From Chrysomallon squamiferum (Eukaryota; Mollusca; Gastropoda; Neomphalida; Peltospiridae), in NCBI GenBank assembly GCA_012295275.1, contig CM022676.1, positions 11,023,470 through 11,087,469 on the forward strand: 64,000 bases of DNA, written 5' to 3'. The translations under genes were made by a program, and so were the position numbers. Below, piece by piece: positions 51,861 through 64,000 of this stretch (position 1 is the stretch's first letter; every line of letters begins with the position of its first letter). The notes under the pieces are model-generated. The model was not told where the DNA came from and did no database searches. It saw only the letters and a list, made by a program, of their open reading frames with translations.

Positions 51861-54800
51861 CTTTTTTCCAGACCATTTTTCCTTTGACTCTGGAACAGAC
51901 TAAATCAGTCTTCTTGTAGTGGCTACCTCTTACGTAACATTTACCTCCTGCTGTACAGTGATTTTTCTGTAACATTATGTACTTCGTGTTAGAATTCTGA
52001 TATTTCATATGTGGAAAGAATTAACAGGTACTGTTCAATGTACAGAATTGTTGATATATTTTAATATCTGAAAATGTTTATGATGTTAAAAAGCATAATT
52101 GGAAATAATGTCGGTAGTTGGAAATGTTGAAGATATTTTGTAATATTGTAGGTATCTGGATATTTTGTTAATATTGTGAATGTCTGTATCTATGGTTCAT
52201 ATTTGGAAATGTTACAGATAATTAGAATCACTATCTAGAAATGCTTTAGATTATATGGAATGTTGTAGATACTTGGAAATGTAGGATCTAGACATGTAAG
52301 TGTCAGACATGCAGACATTTAGAAATAGTCAATTAAATTGCTTACTGCCACAGAACAAGTTACTTTCTTTCCATTGATGTGACAACTTTCACACTCAGAA
52401 TTGTGGATGACAACCACGCGTTCTTTGCTGAAAGTTTTACCATCATTTGAAACTGATATGTAAATAACACGAATAGCATCGATACCAGGAAAGCCATTAT
52501 TCGGTATTTTGTATTTTCTTTTGGGTATAGGACACAAGGCCTCCAGTGCATTCTGCACATTACCCAATACCATCGTTCTGCTTTTCTGAATAATTAGTGA
52601 GTTGTTGATCTGTGAATGAAATGAAACTTTATAAGTAGCTTTTAATTCTAATGATTATCATGGACCCCTTTTTTTTCATTATGATGAAGGTGAAAAGGAT
52701 TTTCCTCACTATAACCTCTTCTTTTACCACTTTATGATAATGCGTAATTTATATGTTACTACGTAAAACAAAATCAGCACACAATATTCATAGTGTTTGT
52801 TGACCCAGATACGAGTCATAAGGAAAACTACGGTTGCTGTTTTGTTCTGTAAATCTTGACAACACAAACATTGTAAATATTTTGTGTAAACAGAATGATA
52901 TATTGATGATCATAACAATAACAATAATAACAATCAGTATATTAAGAGATAATCAGATATATCTATTATGCAAATAACTAAATTCTTCATCAATACAATT
53001 GTTGTTGGAAAAACTACTACTGCTAAAACTTACATAAATTTCTCGCAGTTTACACGTTGTTTTTAGACCGATAACAAAATATTTAGCGCTAACTGTAACA
53101 TTATCACAAGGGTCATCAAGGAGATCACATCCCTCTCCATCATTAATGTCATGAAGAACTGGTGGAATTCGAATATCAGTGGAGCAGTCAGCACCCATAA
53201 AATTTCTCTCACAGACACAAGTTCCTGATTAAGAGGAAACAAAAGAGAAAAACACAGGAAGAATGGTGAAAGTTAAAAGCAAGGTATAAACACATTCTTC
53301 TTTTGATTAGTATTAAAATAAGGCATAGAATAATCTACAATTTCAACATGAAGTAAAGGAAATAAATATTAAACAGAAAGTTCACATGATGTCACACAAC
53401 TGAGCAAATATTAGCCTATTGTAAAAAAATGTTTATAACTGAAAATAATTATTTAACTGAGTAAAATAAATGAACATCAAACTCTTAATTTTGTTCATGA
53501 TTATTGTATATTTATTGTAGACTCGGCTTTAAACTTGGGAAATATGTTGAGTTAAAGCTAAGAAAGCAGACGATGAAAAGAAACAAACCATTAGTACACT
53601 GTCCTCTATGTGAACAGTCAGATGGACAGGAAACACTGATGACTTGAGTCAGTATCGATTCTTTTCCTTTTGTCTTATGAAATTCTTCATTCATAACTGC
53701 TTCATTTACGCAAGAAGATTTAACATTTTCAATCGCTGATTCAGCAAAGATGGTTTGCCCAGATGCCTGAATGAAAGAAAACTAATTTCATTTATTAGAA
53801 GATATTTTGTTTTTACTTTTTTACAACATCTTCAGTCTTTCATGAACCCAGTGCCAAATGACAATGAAAAATACAAGAGTTTTGTATGTTTTTCCCTAAT
53901 GAATGGAAAGGGAATATAAATGTCCAACGAACCAACGAACTTGTAGTTTAAAAATGTATTAAGAATATTGTTTAAGTAATTAAGAGTTTTTCTAAAATTT
54001 CTTTCTGTCTTTCTGTTTATTTCCATGGTTTAATTTCACTAACGCCATGTTAATTCACTGAAAAAGTGTATATGGACTGATCCCAGTTTCAACAAACAAT
54101 TGTTGTTAACAAAAGCAGATATCGTGGCAATCTGCACATCATGAAGACGATGGTGAAGGAAAGAAAAAAGAATTGTTGCAATCCATATAACTGTCATACA
54201 GGGCAGGTTTTTACAAGTTTTATTCATCGTTTGTTTGGAGTTGCACAAACAATGGATAGTCCAATATATCTTCTGTGTGAGAATTCTCTCCACTTCTTCG
54301 TATAGTTTTGAGTCGAACTTAAAATATTTGGCAGCATTTATAAAGTTCCAGTGACAACAGAACACATAAAATAACTGCTGGGATACGAGGTCAAAAGCTG
54401 CAGGCCATGTCCATTTTGAACTAAAATCCAAAATTTCAGAAGTCCATATTTCCAAAAATATTGCTCATTTCATGTTTAGATATCTGAGAATCAGACTCAG
54501 TCTTGTGATAATTTTCATTTTACTATGTATGACGTATGTAATAGGAAGGCTCTAAAATAACTTATTAATAAGTAGATTATAAAAATTATTTTATTAATAA
54601 GCTATATAAATTATTTTCAAGTAGCATATCAGCTATTTTTATTAATAAGGATGTTTTATGAATTATGTTTTTTACTAAGTAGAATACATAAATTAATTTT
54701 AATTTATGTGTAAGAGGTAAAAATTATTTCATTAATTTCTAGGACATATAAATCATTTTAGTAATATTAGCAATAATAAGTAGTCTAACTGTATAAATTT

Positions 54801-54998
54801 GTATTTTAACCATTATGCTGTATCAAGAAATAGTCAAAACCTCACCATGGTGTCATATATACAGTCTTCCAGATTTCCAACAACAAATCTGCTTTGAACT
54901 GATTGACATAAATTAACACTTTTCGATTGTGAGAATAATTTCTTACATATCCCTGCTGCTAGAGATTTTGTTATGGTCTGAGTAGTATTTGATACATC
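51861..54998 (-). CDS. Copy 3 exons 12-16: EGF and second Cys module
   Basis: Exons 54998-54846, 53766-53589, 53224-53034, 52609-52346 and 51966-51861 are open. Exon 12 resembles copy 1 (AAGICKKLFSQSKSVNLC). Exons 13-16 are nearly identical to copies 1 and 2 (CPSDCSHRGQC, LCPIPKRKYK). Confidence 0.75.
54039..54455 (-). pseudogene. Coding relic inside intron 12, copy 3 (138 open codons)
   Basis: Reads AAFDLVSQQLFYVFCCHWNF, INAAKYFKFDSKLYEEVERI and more, ending SELTWR. This is the longest open form of the stretch shared by all three copies. No family recognised and no splice sites joining it to the host gene were found. Confidence 0.42.
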
Positions 54999-55338
54999 CT
55001 GTGGCAAAAAGTGAAGATAAAATCTAAACACTGATACATATCTCACTTAATAACGCAAATTACAATAATAATAACAATGACAACAACTAGAGAAACCTAA
55101 ATTACGAGTAAAATTTACAAGAATTTCTCCACCCAAAACTCAATCATTTAATATTATTCAGGTTATTCTGTTTGGAAACAGGGAAAGAAATCTGATGAGT
55201 ACAGGGATGCACAAGTTGATGAAGATGGAATAAAGTTTGTGTGTTTGTTTGTTCAAAGAGAAACACAGAGAGGGATAGTGTTCAGAGGTTATCAATTTAC
55301 AAACAATTCAGCTCAACATATTGCACCAACAGACTCAC

Positions 55339-55629
55339 TCTTTTTCTTAAACTGCTGTAAACATCGTCTTCACTCTCAGCGTAAGTGATGGATCTTTTTT
55401 CTTGCGACCTCGAAAGATGCATTGTCTCCTATTTGGTTTTTCCACTGTTTTAGGTTGATAGGCTTGACAGAACTCACGTTCCGCAGTTGGTCCACATATT
55501 GTTTCGTCGCAGGGCGGATGTTTACATTTGATTTGTTTAGGACAATAACACAGGAATGAAACATCTTTCCACTTTTTGAGGTTGTTATAGTAGTTATTTC
55601 TCAATAAGAGATTCTCCGAATCATCAATT
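55339..55629 (-). pseudogene. Copy 3 exon 11, frameshifted at the basic site
   Basis: 291 bases, where 289 plus a 3-base insertion would give 292. Six instead of seven T residues (55394-55399) change GRKKK-RS to GRKKKDPSL and remove both the basic cleavage-like motif and the exon end in frame. The Cys cluster upstream is intact. Confidence 0.75.
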
Positions 55630-55871
55630 CTATCAGAACATTAAATTGTATTTCCTGTTTGACATATTTAACATGGTCACATAATAATAATAGAATACAA
55701 TACCACTTCTACCATTATTATCAGAACAACTAAGTATGCCATACCTAATCATAACAGAATATCTGATACATATATTTTTTTTTTTTCAAAACAAACAGTA
55801 TTTATTGATAAAAAAAGAAAAGAAAGAAAAGAAAAAAGAAACAAAATAAATTAATAAATTCTGACTATTAC

Positions 55872-56052
55872 TTCCAAGAGTTCACGAAGTCCTTTTCGGT
55901 TTTCGGCACCTGCTCACTACCACGCAGATATCTTCTCCCTGTACCAAGTTCTCCACAGAGGCCTCTCGTACTTTTATAATCCAGGATGGACGGGTAGATG
56001 AACACATTTATGAATTTGCTTTTAAAATATATACGTAAGAGAACTCTTGTTC
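55872..56052 (-). pseudogene. Copy 3 exon 10 (end of VWD), frameshifted
   Basis: 181 bases instead of 182. The stretch AATTTGCTTTTAAAATAT replaces AATTTGTGTTTTGAAATAT, so the frame runs into a stop shortly after the start of the exon. The remaining sequence still resembles the GLCA...F-x-x-SW end of the VWD domain in a shifted frame. Confidence 0.72.
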
Positions 56053-56471
56053 CTGTAGGAAAGTATACCTTTGTGGAAAAAGAAAGAAGAGAAATATTAA
56101 GAAGAAAAGTTAGGATATCTGAAGGTAATTAAATTAATCTGATTTGTATTACTATTATGAAATGAAAACTGAAAAGTAAAACACACTGCATATGTCTTGT
56201 TATTGTATCACATGATTGGCTGTATGTTTTTCAGCTGAACTAACGAGTCTCTGACACAAACACACAGACAAACACACACACAAATGAATACAAACAATCA
56301 AATAACACTAATAAAGATAAGAAAACGTGTAATCTCTTATTACTTGCTTTATATTAAATTACATCTAAAAATGAAGATAATCTGATTTCTTTAGCATAGT
56401 GAAGACAAAGATTAAAACACATGAAACTGAGTATCTCTTTGATATACTGTTATTTTGTCGTGCAACTGTAC

Positions 56472-58376
56472 CTGATATTCAGTTTCAGATTTCCGACGAA
56501 CATCTAACACGTCATTGCTATCATCATCACACAACAGGTAACCGATTCTGAATCTTTCTTCACACAGATTCACTTGAAATATATTTCTACCTGCTCTTAC
56601 AACCACAGCACAGTTACAGGCAACAGATCCCCAACAGTGAAAGGTTTTAATCTGAATCTGAAAATATAATTTATTTTTCTAAACACCTGTACACAGTTCA
56701 CTTGTATGTCAGCCCATGTAAATAATATAGTCACTCCGTATAAACATCCTAGTCCTGAGTATCACAGTGTACTTATATACTTACATACACATTGTAGTTT
56801 ACACGTATATTTAATGTGAAAGTCTAGTGATACCAACACTGATCGTGTGGTAGTAAGAGCTGCACAAACTGCAAGAAACGCAATTTCTTCTCCAGTGTTT
56901 TAAGGAATTGTTTTCCACGACCTCTTCAGAATCCATTTCCGCTCATACAATGGGCTTAGGTTCTTTTTTGTTTCTTTTTCCTTTTGCACAAAATCTATAC
57001 ATACATTATTTTATAGCTATTCCCATATGAAAATATTTGTATTCTGGCAGAATTCCCCATTCAGTGTCCAGATGCCAAGAAATGCAGTTGCTGATACTGT
57101 AGAAAGAAGTCCATTTACTGATCTTTGAAATGTCACTATTCATAAATACACACACACACTCGCACAAACATACTCACTTACACATAGTCACACACACAGT
57201 TTTAATCAATTCTTTACAATTTTTCATAACTATAAATTAAGTAATTGATCATTCATCATTTTCTTCACCCTGGAAAATTTGTCTTCAAATGATAGCTTTT
57301 TATAATTAGGGACCAAAACACAATGTATCCTTGGCCAAAATAAGTTTACTTTTTTATACCTTAAATATTATATTCGAATCAATGGCTGCGCTTTGACAAC
57401 CATTTTGCTTCTATGTTTAATTTTGTGGATGCTTTTTCCTAATGTATAAAAGCATCTTTAAGACCAACTTAAATTAAATGACATTTAAATAAACAGTTGA
57501 GTACAACGAGTGACATATTTTGAAATTATGCAACTAAGTGTGACAGTGTAAAAATAGTGTGGCAGGAGTGGCAAAGATGGATAAAAAAGCTGAGCTAAAA
57601 AATAACAGTAAATTAATCGTTTAATTATTCCAAATCACCATGGGTTACAAAAGTCACGCCAAGTTAAAAGTGGAAAAGAATCTGGAATTTTCTGCAAACT
57701 TTTTTTTTTTAGGCAACTCTAATTGTTGTCAGCTTTGTTTTTTTTTTATTGTACAACTATTTATATTGCGCTTTTTTATTTCGCTTGTACTTTATTTTTA
57801 ATTTGCAGATTCTTACACGTTACAGTTCATGACAATGAAATACTTTAAGATATATCACTCAATTAAGGTATTCTCTCTCGAAACAAAATCTCTGTAATAG
57901 AAAACGCTCTAGAGAATGGCAGCTGTGTGTGTGAATCATAATCAGCTATGAATCTGTGTTTATGTAGGTGTAAATGTCTGTAATATACGGTTATGTAGGT
58001 TTGAATCTGTATTTACGTAGGTGTGAATGTGCCCGCTAATGTGTGTATCTTAATGCAAGTTTCAATGTGTCTGTTATAGTGTATATATTATTTGTCTGTG
58101 TAAATATTATTTGTCTAGATTTGTGTACTTGTTTACACAGGTCTGAGTATGTCTATTGACATGTATGTGGATTACGTAAGACACACTGTAGAAATGAATG
58201 AAGAACTAAATGTAAAGATATAAATGAATTAATTAATAAGTAAATCTTACATCTATTGGATAATTTTTGAGTGTGTACAGTTCATACACGCCTGGGACCA
58301 TGAAATCAATTGTTCTGTGTAGAGATAACAAACAATAAATCCACAAAAGTATCAGGAAATTGGAAACATCATCAGT

Positions 58377-58414
<38 letters not shown>

Positions 58415-58747
58415 TTCCTACATCTTTGAAATTAATTTTTGCATATTTATGTAGAATTTTATTTATTTGTTTGAAGACATTTGTTTATTGTGAATGAGTG
58501 TGTATATGCTTATATGTATGTGAAAGTGTCTGTCGATGATTGTGGCTGTTTGTTTATGTGCGTTTATGTGTATATTTGCTTGTATGTGTGTATAAAAGTG
58601 TGTGTGTGTATGTGTGGATGCGAAGGTGTGTGTGTGTGCATCAAACAAACATACATACTTTCCTGTGCCAAAGGTTGCTAGATGAGGATCACCTGCTGCT
58701 TGACAAGTTTCACCAGTGAGCAGTGTTAAATCTTTTACAATCTGGAT
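56472..58747 (-). CDS. Copy 3 exons 7-9: first part of VWD domain
   Basis: Exons 58747-58659, 58314-58251 and 56657-56472 are open with conserved phases and keep GDPHLATFG and SVACNCAVVVRAGRN. They lie downstream of the exon 6 frameshift. Confidence 0.72.
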
Positions 58748-58914
58748 CTGGCAAGAAATGAATTAATAAATAAATCGTAGATACCATTAGCTGGCTACAT
58801 TATATTTTCTTTAAGCTATGTATCAGTGTAGAAGGTAGATAAGATATGTTTCTGATGTCTAGATATCTGTTAGCGGCTTGTTTCAAGTGCATGACTAAGA
58901 TCTATGTGTTAAGA

Positions 58915-59000
58915 ATCTATCTATCTATCTATCTATCTATATATCTATATATCTATCTATATCTATATATCTCTCTCTCTCTCTCTATATATATATACAT
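58915..59000. repeat. TATC/TC/TA microsatellite in intron 6, copy 3
   Basis: Runs of TATC, CT and TA, followed by CATA/CA stretches to about 59035. Confidence 0.88.
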
Positions 59001-59475
59001 ATACATACACAGTCATATACATACACACACATATACAGTAATTGCAACTGACGCAATATAACATTTTTTAGCTGCTGCTTAGAAATATCAGTGAAATGGC
59101 AAAGTTCTGTGTCCTTATTTTTATTACAGTATTAATGTTTTAATCAACTACGATGTAGATTATAATGGGAATTCATGTAGAATAATCTGATTACCATGAT
59201 AAGTCAAAACTATCCATTTTCTTTTGTTTATCACTTATTAGAAATGCAAAAATAAAATTTACATTGCTAAAAATATTGTTAAATCATCAAGCCATTAAAT
59301 GAAACGTTCTAAATGTTATTGAATTTCTTATTTTCAGTATTGTTTCCATTAAAAGGTTCAAACATCCTCCCTTGAAAAATGGTTTTGCTAAAGAATCATA
59401 ACTCGAAATGTCCCATACCCAATTGTTCAAAACGTCCTACATTCATAGGTAATAGAGAGATTAAAAATTACTTAC

Positions 59476-59834
59476 TGTGACACTTCCAATGGTTGTATAA
59501 TTAGCCCACAAAACCTGGTTGAGAAAAAACTCATCGGTGTGAAACACAAGTCTTGTGGTTGTCACTGTCTTAGAATATGTTTTCACCAGAGAGTTCGCTC
59601 TCACTGTCAGATGTTGCACTTTGTTCCAGTTTTACTTTCCACTTGAACACCACACATAGTTTGCATCAGTGCACGTTCTCTGCATTTTTCATTTTCATTG
59701 CTTGAGAAGACGAGAATGGACAGCTTACAAGTGTTGTTAAACAGTTCGTCTTCCACACAACCAAATGGTGCAGTAAGTTGAAATGGCACATCCACATATT
59801 CATTCTGTTTTATTACAAATGTATGGTTTAACAG
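59476..59834 (-). pseudogene. Copy 3 exon 6, frameshifted
   Basis: 359 bases instead of 348: an insertion of 12 (giving the extra residues of CVEDELFNNTCKL) and loss of one T near 59627-59630 (CCAGTTTTAC against CCAGTTTTTAC). After VQVESK the frame is lost and stops a few codons on. Confidence 0.75.
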
Positions 59835-60256
59835 CTGAAAAACGAAATTGATGTAATTACAGTTTTAAATACTCACAAACTCTCACATGCACCCACATAC
59901 ACACAAAAACATATTTTCCAACATTCTTTCTCCAAGTCTCTCCAGTGTTCAGCCATTTATGCCAAAGGCCAGAAAGAGCTGGAGAATATGAATTAAGCAA
60001 GAGAAATGTATACATAGTTTTCAACTGAACAAAAGCTGTTTAATAAAGAAGCATCTAGCAGATGTGATACTCCCCTGATGAACAATATGAACTGTCTGAG
60101 AGGAACAGGCTACTTACATAATCTAAATGGTTAATTTTATGTTGTCTGAAGTTTGTGAATTGCCAGTAAAAAGGTGACAATTCTCAAAATATATTTGTCT
60201 TGAATGTAAGCTTCAAGTTTGAACACGGTTATGACATAATGTTCTGAGTACCGACC

Positions 60257-60669
60257 AACCAGTGTCTGTATGTAGTTTTATCTGCAACACCAGTGTCTGC
60301 ATGTAGTTTTATCTGCAACACCAGTGTCTGCATGTAGTTTTATCTGCAACACCAGTGTCTGCATGTAGTTTTATCTGCAACACCAGTGTCTGCATGTAGT
60401 TTTATCTGCAACACCAGTGTCTGCATGTAGTTTTATCTGCAACACCAGTGTCTGTATGTAGTTTTATCTGCAATACCAGTGTCTGCATGTAGTTTTATCT
60501 GCAACACCAGTGTCTGCATGTAGTTTTATCTGCAACACCAGTGTCTGCATGTAGTTTTATCTGCAATACCAGTGTCTGCATGTAGTTTTATCTGCAACAC
60601 CAGTGTCTGCATGTAGTTTTATCTGCAACACCAGTGTCTGCATGTAGTTTTATCTGCAACACCAGTGTC
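60257..60669. repeat. 31-bp minisatellite in intron 5, copy 3
   Basis: Thirteen units, the longest of the three homologous arrays. Confidence 0.93.
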
Positions 60670-60961
60670 AAATGTGCGGTCGTAAAACTGAACAGTCATG
60701 AGTCACATTGGTTGCGAGTCAGTGACTATATCTATATACTGCATAGTACATATAAAACTGAGCAAAATGCCTATTGTTGCACAGTATATCAATATAAAAC
60801 ATCATTACTCTAATTCTTGCACCGTATGCGAATATAAAAATCATAACATTAGCTATTGCACAATATATAAATATAAAACATAACACCAATTATTGCACAG
60901 TATATATGAATATAAAACAGCATATCAGTGATTACTGAACATCAACTGGAGACAATCTCAC

Positions 60962-61809
60962 CTTGATTCCAATAAATTCTCGTTTACTTATAACTGGTTT
61001 GCTGAGTGATGACAAATTCTTGTAGCTAGCTCTTAAAGCACAATGAATCTGAAGACATTTTAGCATATTGTATTACAAATATCATTTTAAATTAACTGTA
61101 TGAAAATACTTTTATAAATGTGATTTTAAATTAAATATATGAAAACACCGTATTATAAATATCTTTCTAAATTAATGTTATAACATATTTTAAATTGTTT
61201 CGCATTATAAACTTTTATCTAAATAAATCATTTTAAACACTATTGTTAAGGTATGTTTCCAAATAAAACTGTTTAATATGATGCATTGCAAATTTGCTTT
61301 ATGAACAAAATATTGTAACACGTTTAATCATTGTGTACATTTCTAAACAAAATAATTTAATATAAACATAATGTTACTGTCTGCATGTCTGTGTGTGTAT
61401 GTGTGTGGGGGGATGTGCGTGTCAGTGTGTGTGTATGTGTGTGGGGGGAGGTGCGTGTTAGTGTGTGTGTGTAGGCCTTGATATGGTTGCCTGTGATATA
61501 CATTCAAAACTAAACAGACAGGATGATTGGTAGAGTAAGGACAGGGTAATAAAGACACAGATAAAGCTAAAACAAATTAATTAAATATTATAAATATTTT
61601 TCTCGATTAAATGTTTTAAAATTATAAAGTGTTTTGTACTATAAACTTTTATCCAAATAAAGCATATTAAACACTATTATTAAGGCATGTTTGTATATAA
61701 AACATTTTTATACAGTGTATTACAAATTTGCTTTACAAACAAAAAATATAGTAACTCATTTAAATCTTACGTATATTTCTAAACTAAATAATTTATTATA
61801 AACATAATG

Positions 61810-61899
<90 letters not shown>

Positions 61900-62034
61900 T
61901 GTGTGTGTGTGTGTGTGTCTGCGCGCGCTTTTATATGGATGCCTGTGAGACAGCTTCCTAAAAAAGGACACATTGAAACATTTATAGACAGGATGATAAG
62001 GACAGGGTAATATAGAGACAGATAAAGCTAAAAA

Positions 62035-62078
<44 letters not shown>

Positions 62079-62410
62079 TCAATAGCACAAAAGACAACCA
62101 TCACCCCCGAAAAACTAACGATAACAACTAAACAATAAAGATGTCAGCTGTAAACATACAAAGAATCCAACAGTTTTTTGTCCTAATTTCCTCAAATTGT
62201 TTTCCGTCAAACCCGAATCATGTCGCAATGTCTTGGTATCTTTCTGTGGCTTTGATTTATACAAGAAACCTCCATTAATATACCAGAAGACTTGGTAGTA
62301 CAAATCTTTTGTAAAATACATTTTACAAAGAAAACGATAACCCTGTGTTAAATCAGCTAGAGTTTCAAGTGTTGTAATTACTGTAGGACTTCCACTTAGA
62401 GTTGGAGTAC
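60962..62410 (-). CDS. Copy 3 exons 4-5: VWDE-like ectodomain
   Basis: Exons 62410-62160 and 61048-60962 are open and in phase. Exon 4 is strongly changed from copies 1 and 2 (VFWYINGGFLYKSKPQKDTK and LTENNLRKLGQKTVG) but keeps its length. Confidence 0.72.
61380..61480. repeat. TG-rich repeat with GGGG islands in intron 4, copy 3
   Basis: Two units of a TG-rich stretch, each holding GTGTGGGGGGA; not seen in copies 1 and 2. The interval 61090-61800 around it resembles a duplicated piece of intron 4 (the CATAATGTTACTGT flank occurs at both 61368 and 61803). Confidence 0.6.
61814..61920. repeat. TG microsatellite in intron 4, copy 3
   Basis: A long (TG)n run. Confidence 0.95.
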
Positions 62411-63048
62411 CTGAAAAATAACTTACTAGTCATTTTGTGTGTTTGAACCTATGCACATATGTGTGTGTTGTGTGTACATCTTTTTATGTATGCTTGATTG
62501 CATGTGTGAATGTATGTGTGGGACTGTGCTTCAGTATATATGTATGCATATTTGTGTGTATGTATGCATTGAAATGCTTGTGAATGTCCATATATGTGTG
62601 TGTGTTCGCAAATATATATATGCAGATCCGTTTGTAGGTTTGTCTACTATGAAAATGAGAGTAGTGTTTACTTACCACTATCAAGAGTAGGTTCTGAAAA
62701 TTAATAAAATTCCTATATACATATTTGAGTTTTTCAAAGCGAATGATTAATATTGGATTTGTTAAGATCATTCTTGTCGATAATAAAGCAGCAGTGGTTT
62801 TAATAGTCTAAGTACCAAAATTAAGAGGTTTTGACAGTCAGTGAATATGTGAGTATAATTATCAGTCATAAACAGTAAGTATACATTAATCAAGAAAATG
62901 TATATGTGAATTTCCGTGTGAATTAAATTGATGTAAATTACATCCCAACATTTTCTTTATTTTTCCATATCTGCACAAACTATTAGTAAGTGTAACAGCT
63001 TATAAGTTAGTCACTTGACATGCTGTCAAGCATGGACTTTGTACATTA

Positions 63049-63549
63049 GGACATTAATAGTGTCTGAAAGTCTTGTGCAGTATTCTGACGCTCTGCCACA
63101 AGAAAAGGATCCAGATCTTGGAGGTTTGTTGGTAGGGTTTGGTGATATTGAACTTGCCTGCCCAACTCATCTCATGCATGCTCTGTTGAAACCAAGCAGA
63201 GCAAATTTCTGGCCAGTCCATCCTGGTGACACCATACTGCTTGAGAACGTCTGTCACCACTTGAACTGACATCCAGCAAAACTGCCTCCTCCAGTCTGCT
63301 GCAGGACTGGGAGAACCAAAGTCCAGATAATCTGTAGACTGAGCCTGGATTAATCAGTGAACAGTCCTCAACCCCAGTGGATGTATTTGCCAGCACACAT
63401 GACGAGTACATCAGTCACGTCTAGTTCTTCTGCGACACAGTAGGAATGATGGTCCAACAACCTGGCTGTGACAGCACAAATTGTTGACTGTCAGGTGATT
63501 GTGTACAGTTTGATCAGACACAGTCGAAATACTGTCACATATTTTGACA
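63049..63549 (-). mobile_element. Tc1-like transposon relic in intron 3, copy 3
   Basis: Nearly the same as 16030-16530 and 41553-42053, with the same disabling changes. Like copy 2, it continues to the right with a stretch that copy 1 lacks. Confidence 0.7.
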
Positions 63550-63993
63550 AGCATTGACTGAGCATTGTTGTAGAGTCATATTGATATGTATTACTCCTGT
63601 CTGCTCTTAGTGCTTCGGCGCCTCCCTGAACATGCACGATTCCCAACAAAAAGTCAGAGGAATATTTCTTTGTTTATTGCTATCCAGAAACCTTGCAAGA
63701 CCCTTCCTCTGACCTCAACAGACAACTGCTGTTGTAGTATCATCGACTTTGGAATGTGTACCATAGACTGATGCAAACTCTGTTACTGAGAAATTATTCT
63801 TTGTGGACATGAAATTCATGAAACTATGCAAATGAAGAAATTCGTTAAAAAGCAGTTAAAGCACGCTCGTCAGACCTTTCACATTAGTATTGTGTTCTGG
63901 TTGAAACATATTCTGGTAATTAAAAAACAACAAGAAACAAACATACAAACAAAAAACCTGAAAAAGAACTTGTAATTCGAATATTAGACATAC

Positions 63994-64000
63994 CAATGCA
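63994..64000 (-). CDS. Copy 3 exon 3, last 7 bases only
   Basis: TGCATTG followed by a GTATGT donor, as at the end of exon 3 in copy 2 (left border 42498). The rest lies beyond the window. Confidence 0.7.

Overview
The window is invertebrate nuclear DNA: A+T-rich, full of micro- and minisatellites, with small exons separated by introns of about 0.2-1.9 kb with GT-AG borders. The encoded protein type and the repeat load suggest a lophotrochozoan, most likely a mollusc. That placement is inference; no sequence here fixes the species.

The dominant structure is a head-to-tail tandem triplication of one minus-strand gene. Copy 1 (18639 down to 222) is complete: 21 exons join in one continuous frame with matching intron phases and encode a secreted protein of 1147 residues. 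Copy 2 (44931 down to 26629) has the same exons, but a 200-base N gap (35259-35458) swallows exon 10 and most of exon 9. Copy 3 (64000 down to 48239) lacks its first two exons and nearly all of the third because the window ends. It carries single-base frameshifts in exons 6, 10 and 11, so it is a decaying copy or one affected by sequence errors. The stop codons lie 26407 and 21610 bases apart.

The protein has an unusual domain order: signal peptide; D8C-like (uromodulin-type) domain; an ectodomain resembling the vertebrate VWDE family (von Willebrand factor D and EGF domain protein) with a full VWD domain; a Cys-rich linker with a basic convertase-like site; one EGF-like module; a second VWDE-like Cys module; and a C-terminal fibrinogen-related domain (FReD). 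FReD proteins in molluscs are commonly secreted recognition lectins. A VWDE-type scaffold carrying a FReD is, as far as I know, not a standard architecture, and it is the most interesting item here.

The rest is intronic and intergenic. Intronic minisatellites (14, 26, 31 and 72 bp units) differ in copy number between the gene copies. A Tc1-like transposase relic sits in the same intron of all three copies. A short inverted-repeat element sits in intron 2 of copies 1 and 2. A transposon-derived segment follows the 5' end of copy 1. The spacer between copies 1 and 2 holds an 86-bp satellite array, inside which a scrambled second copy of the first exon looks like a consensus artefact. No tRNA, rRNA, CRISPR or bacterial-type operon was seen.
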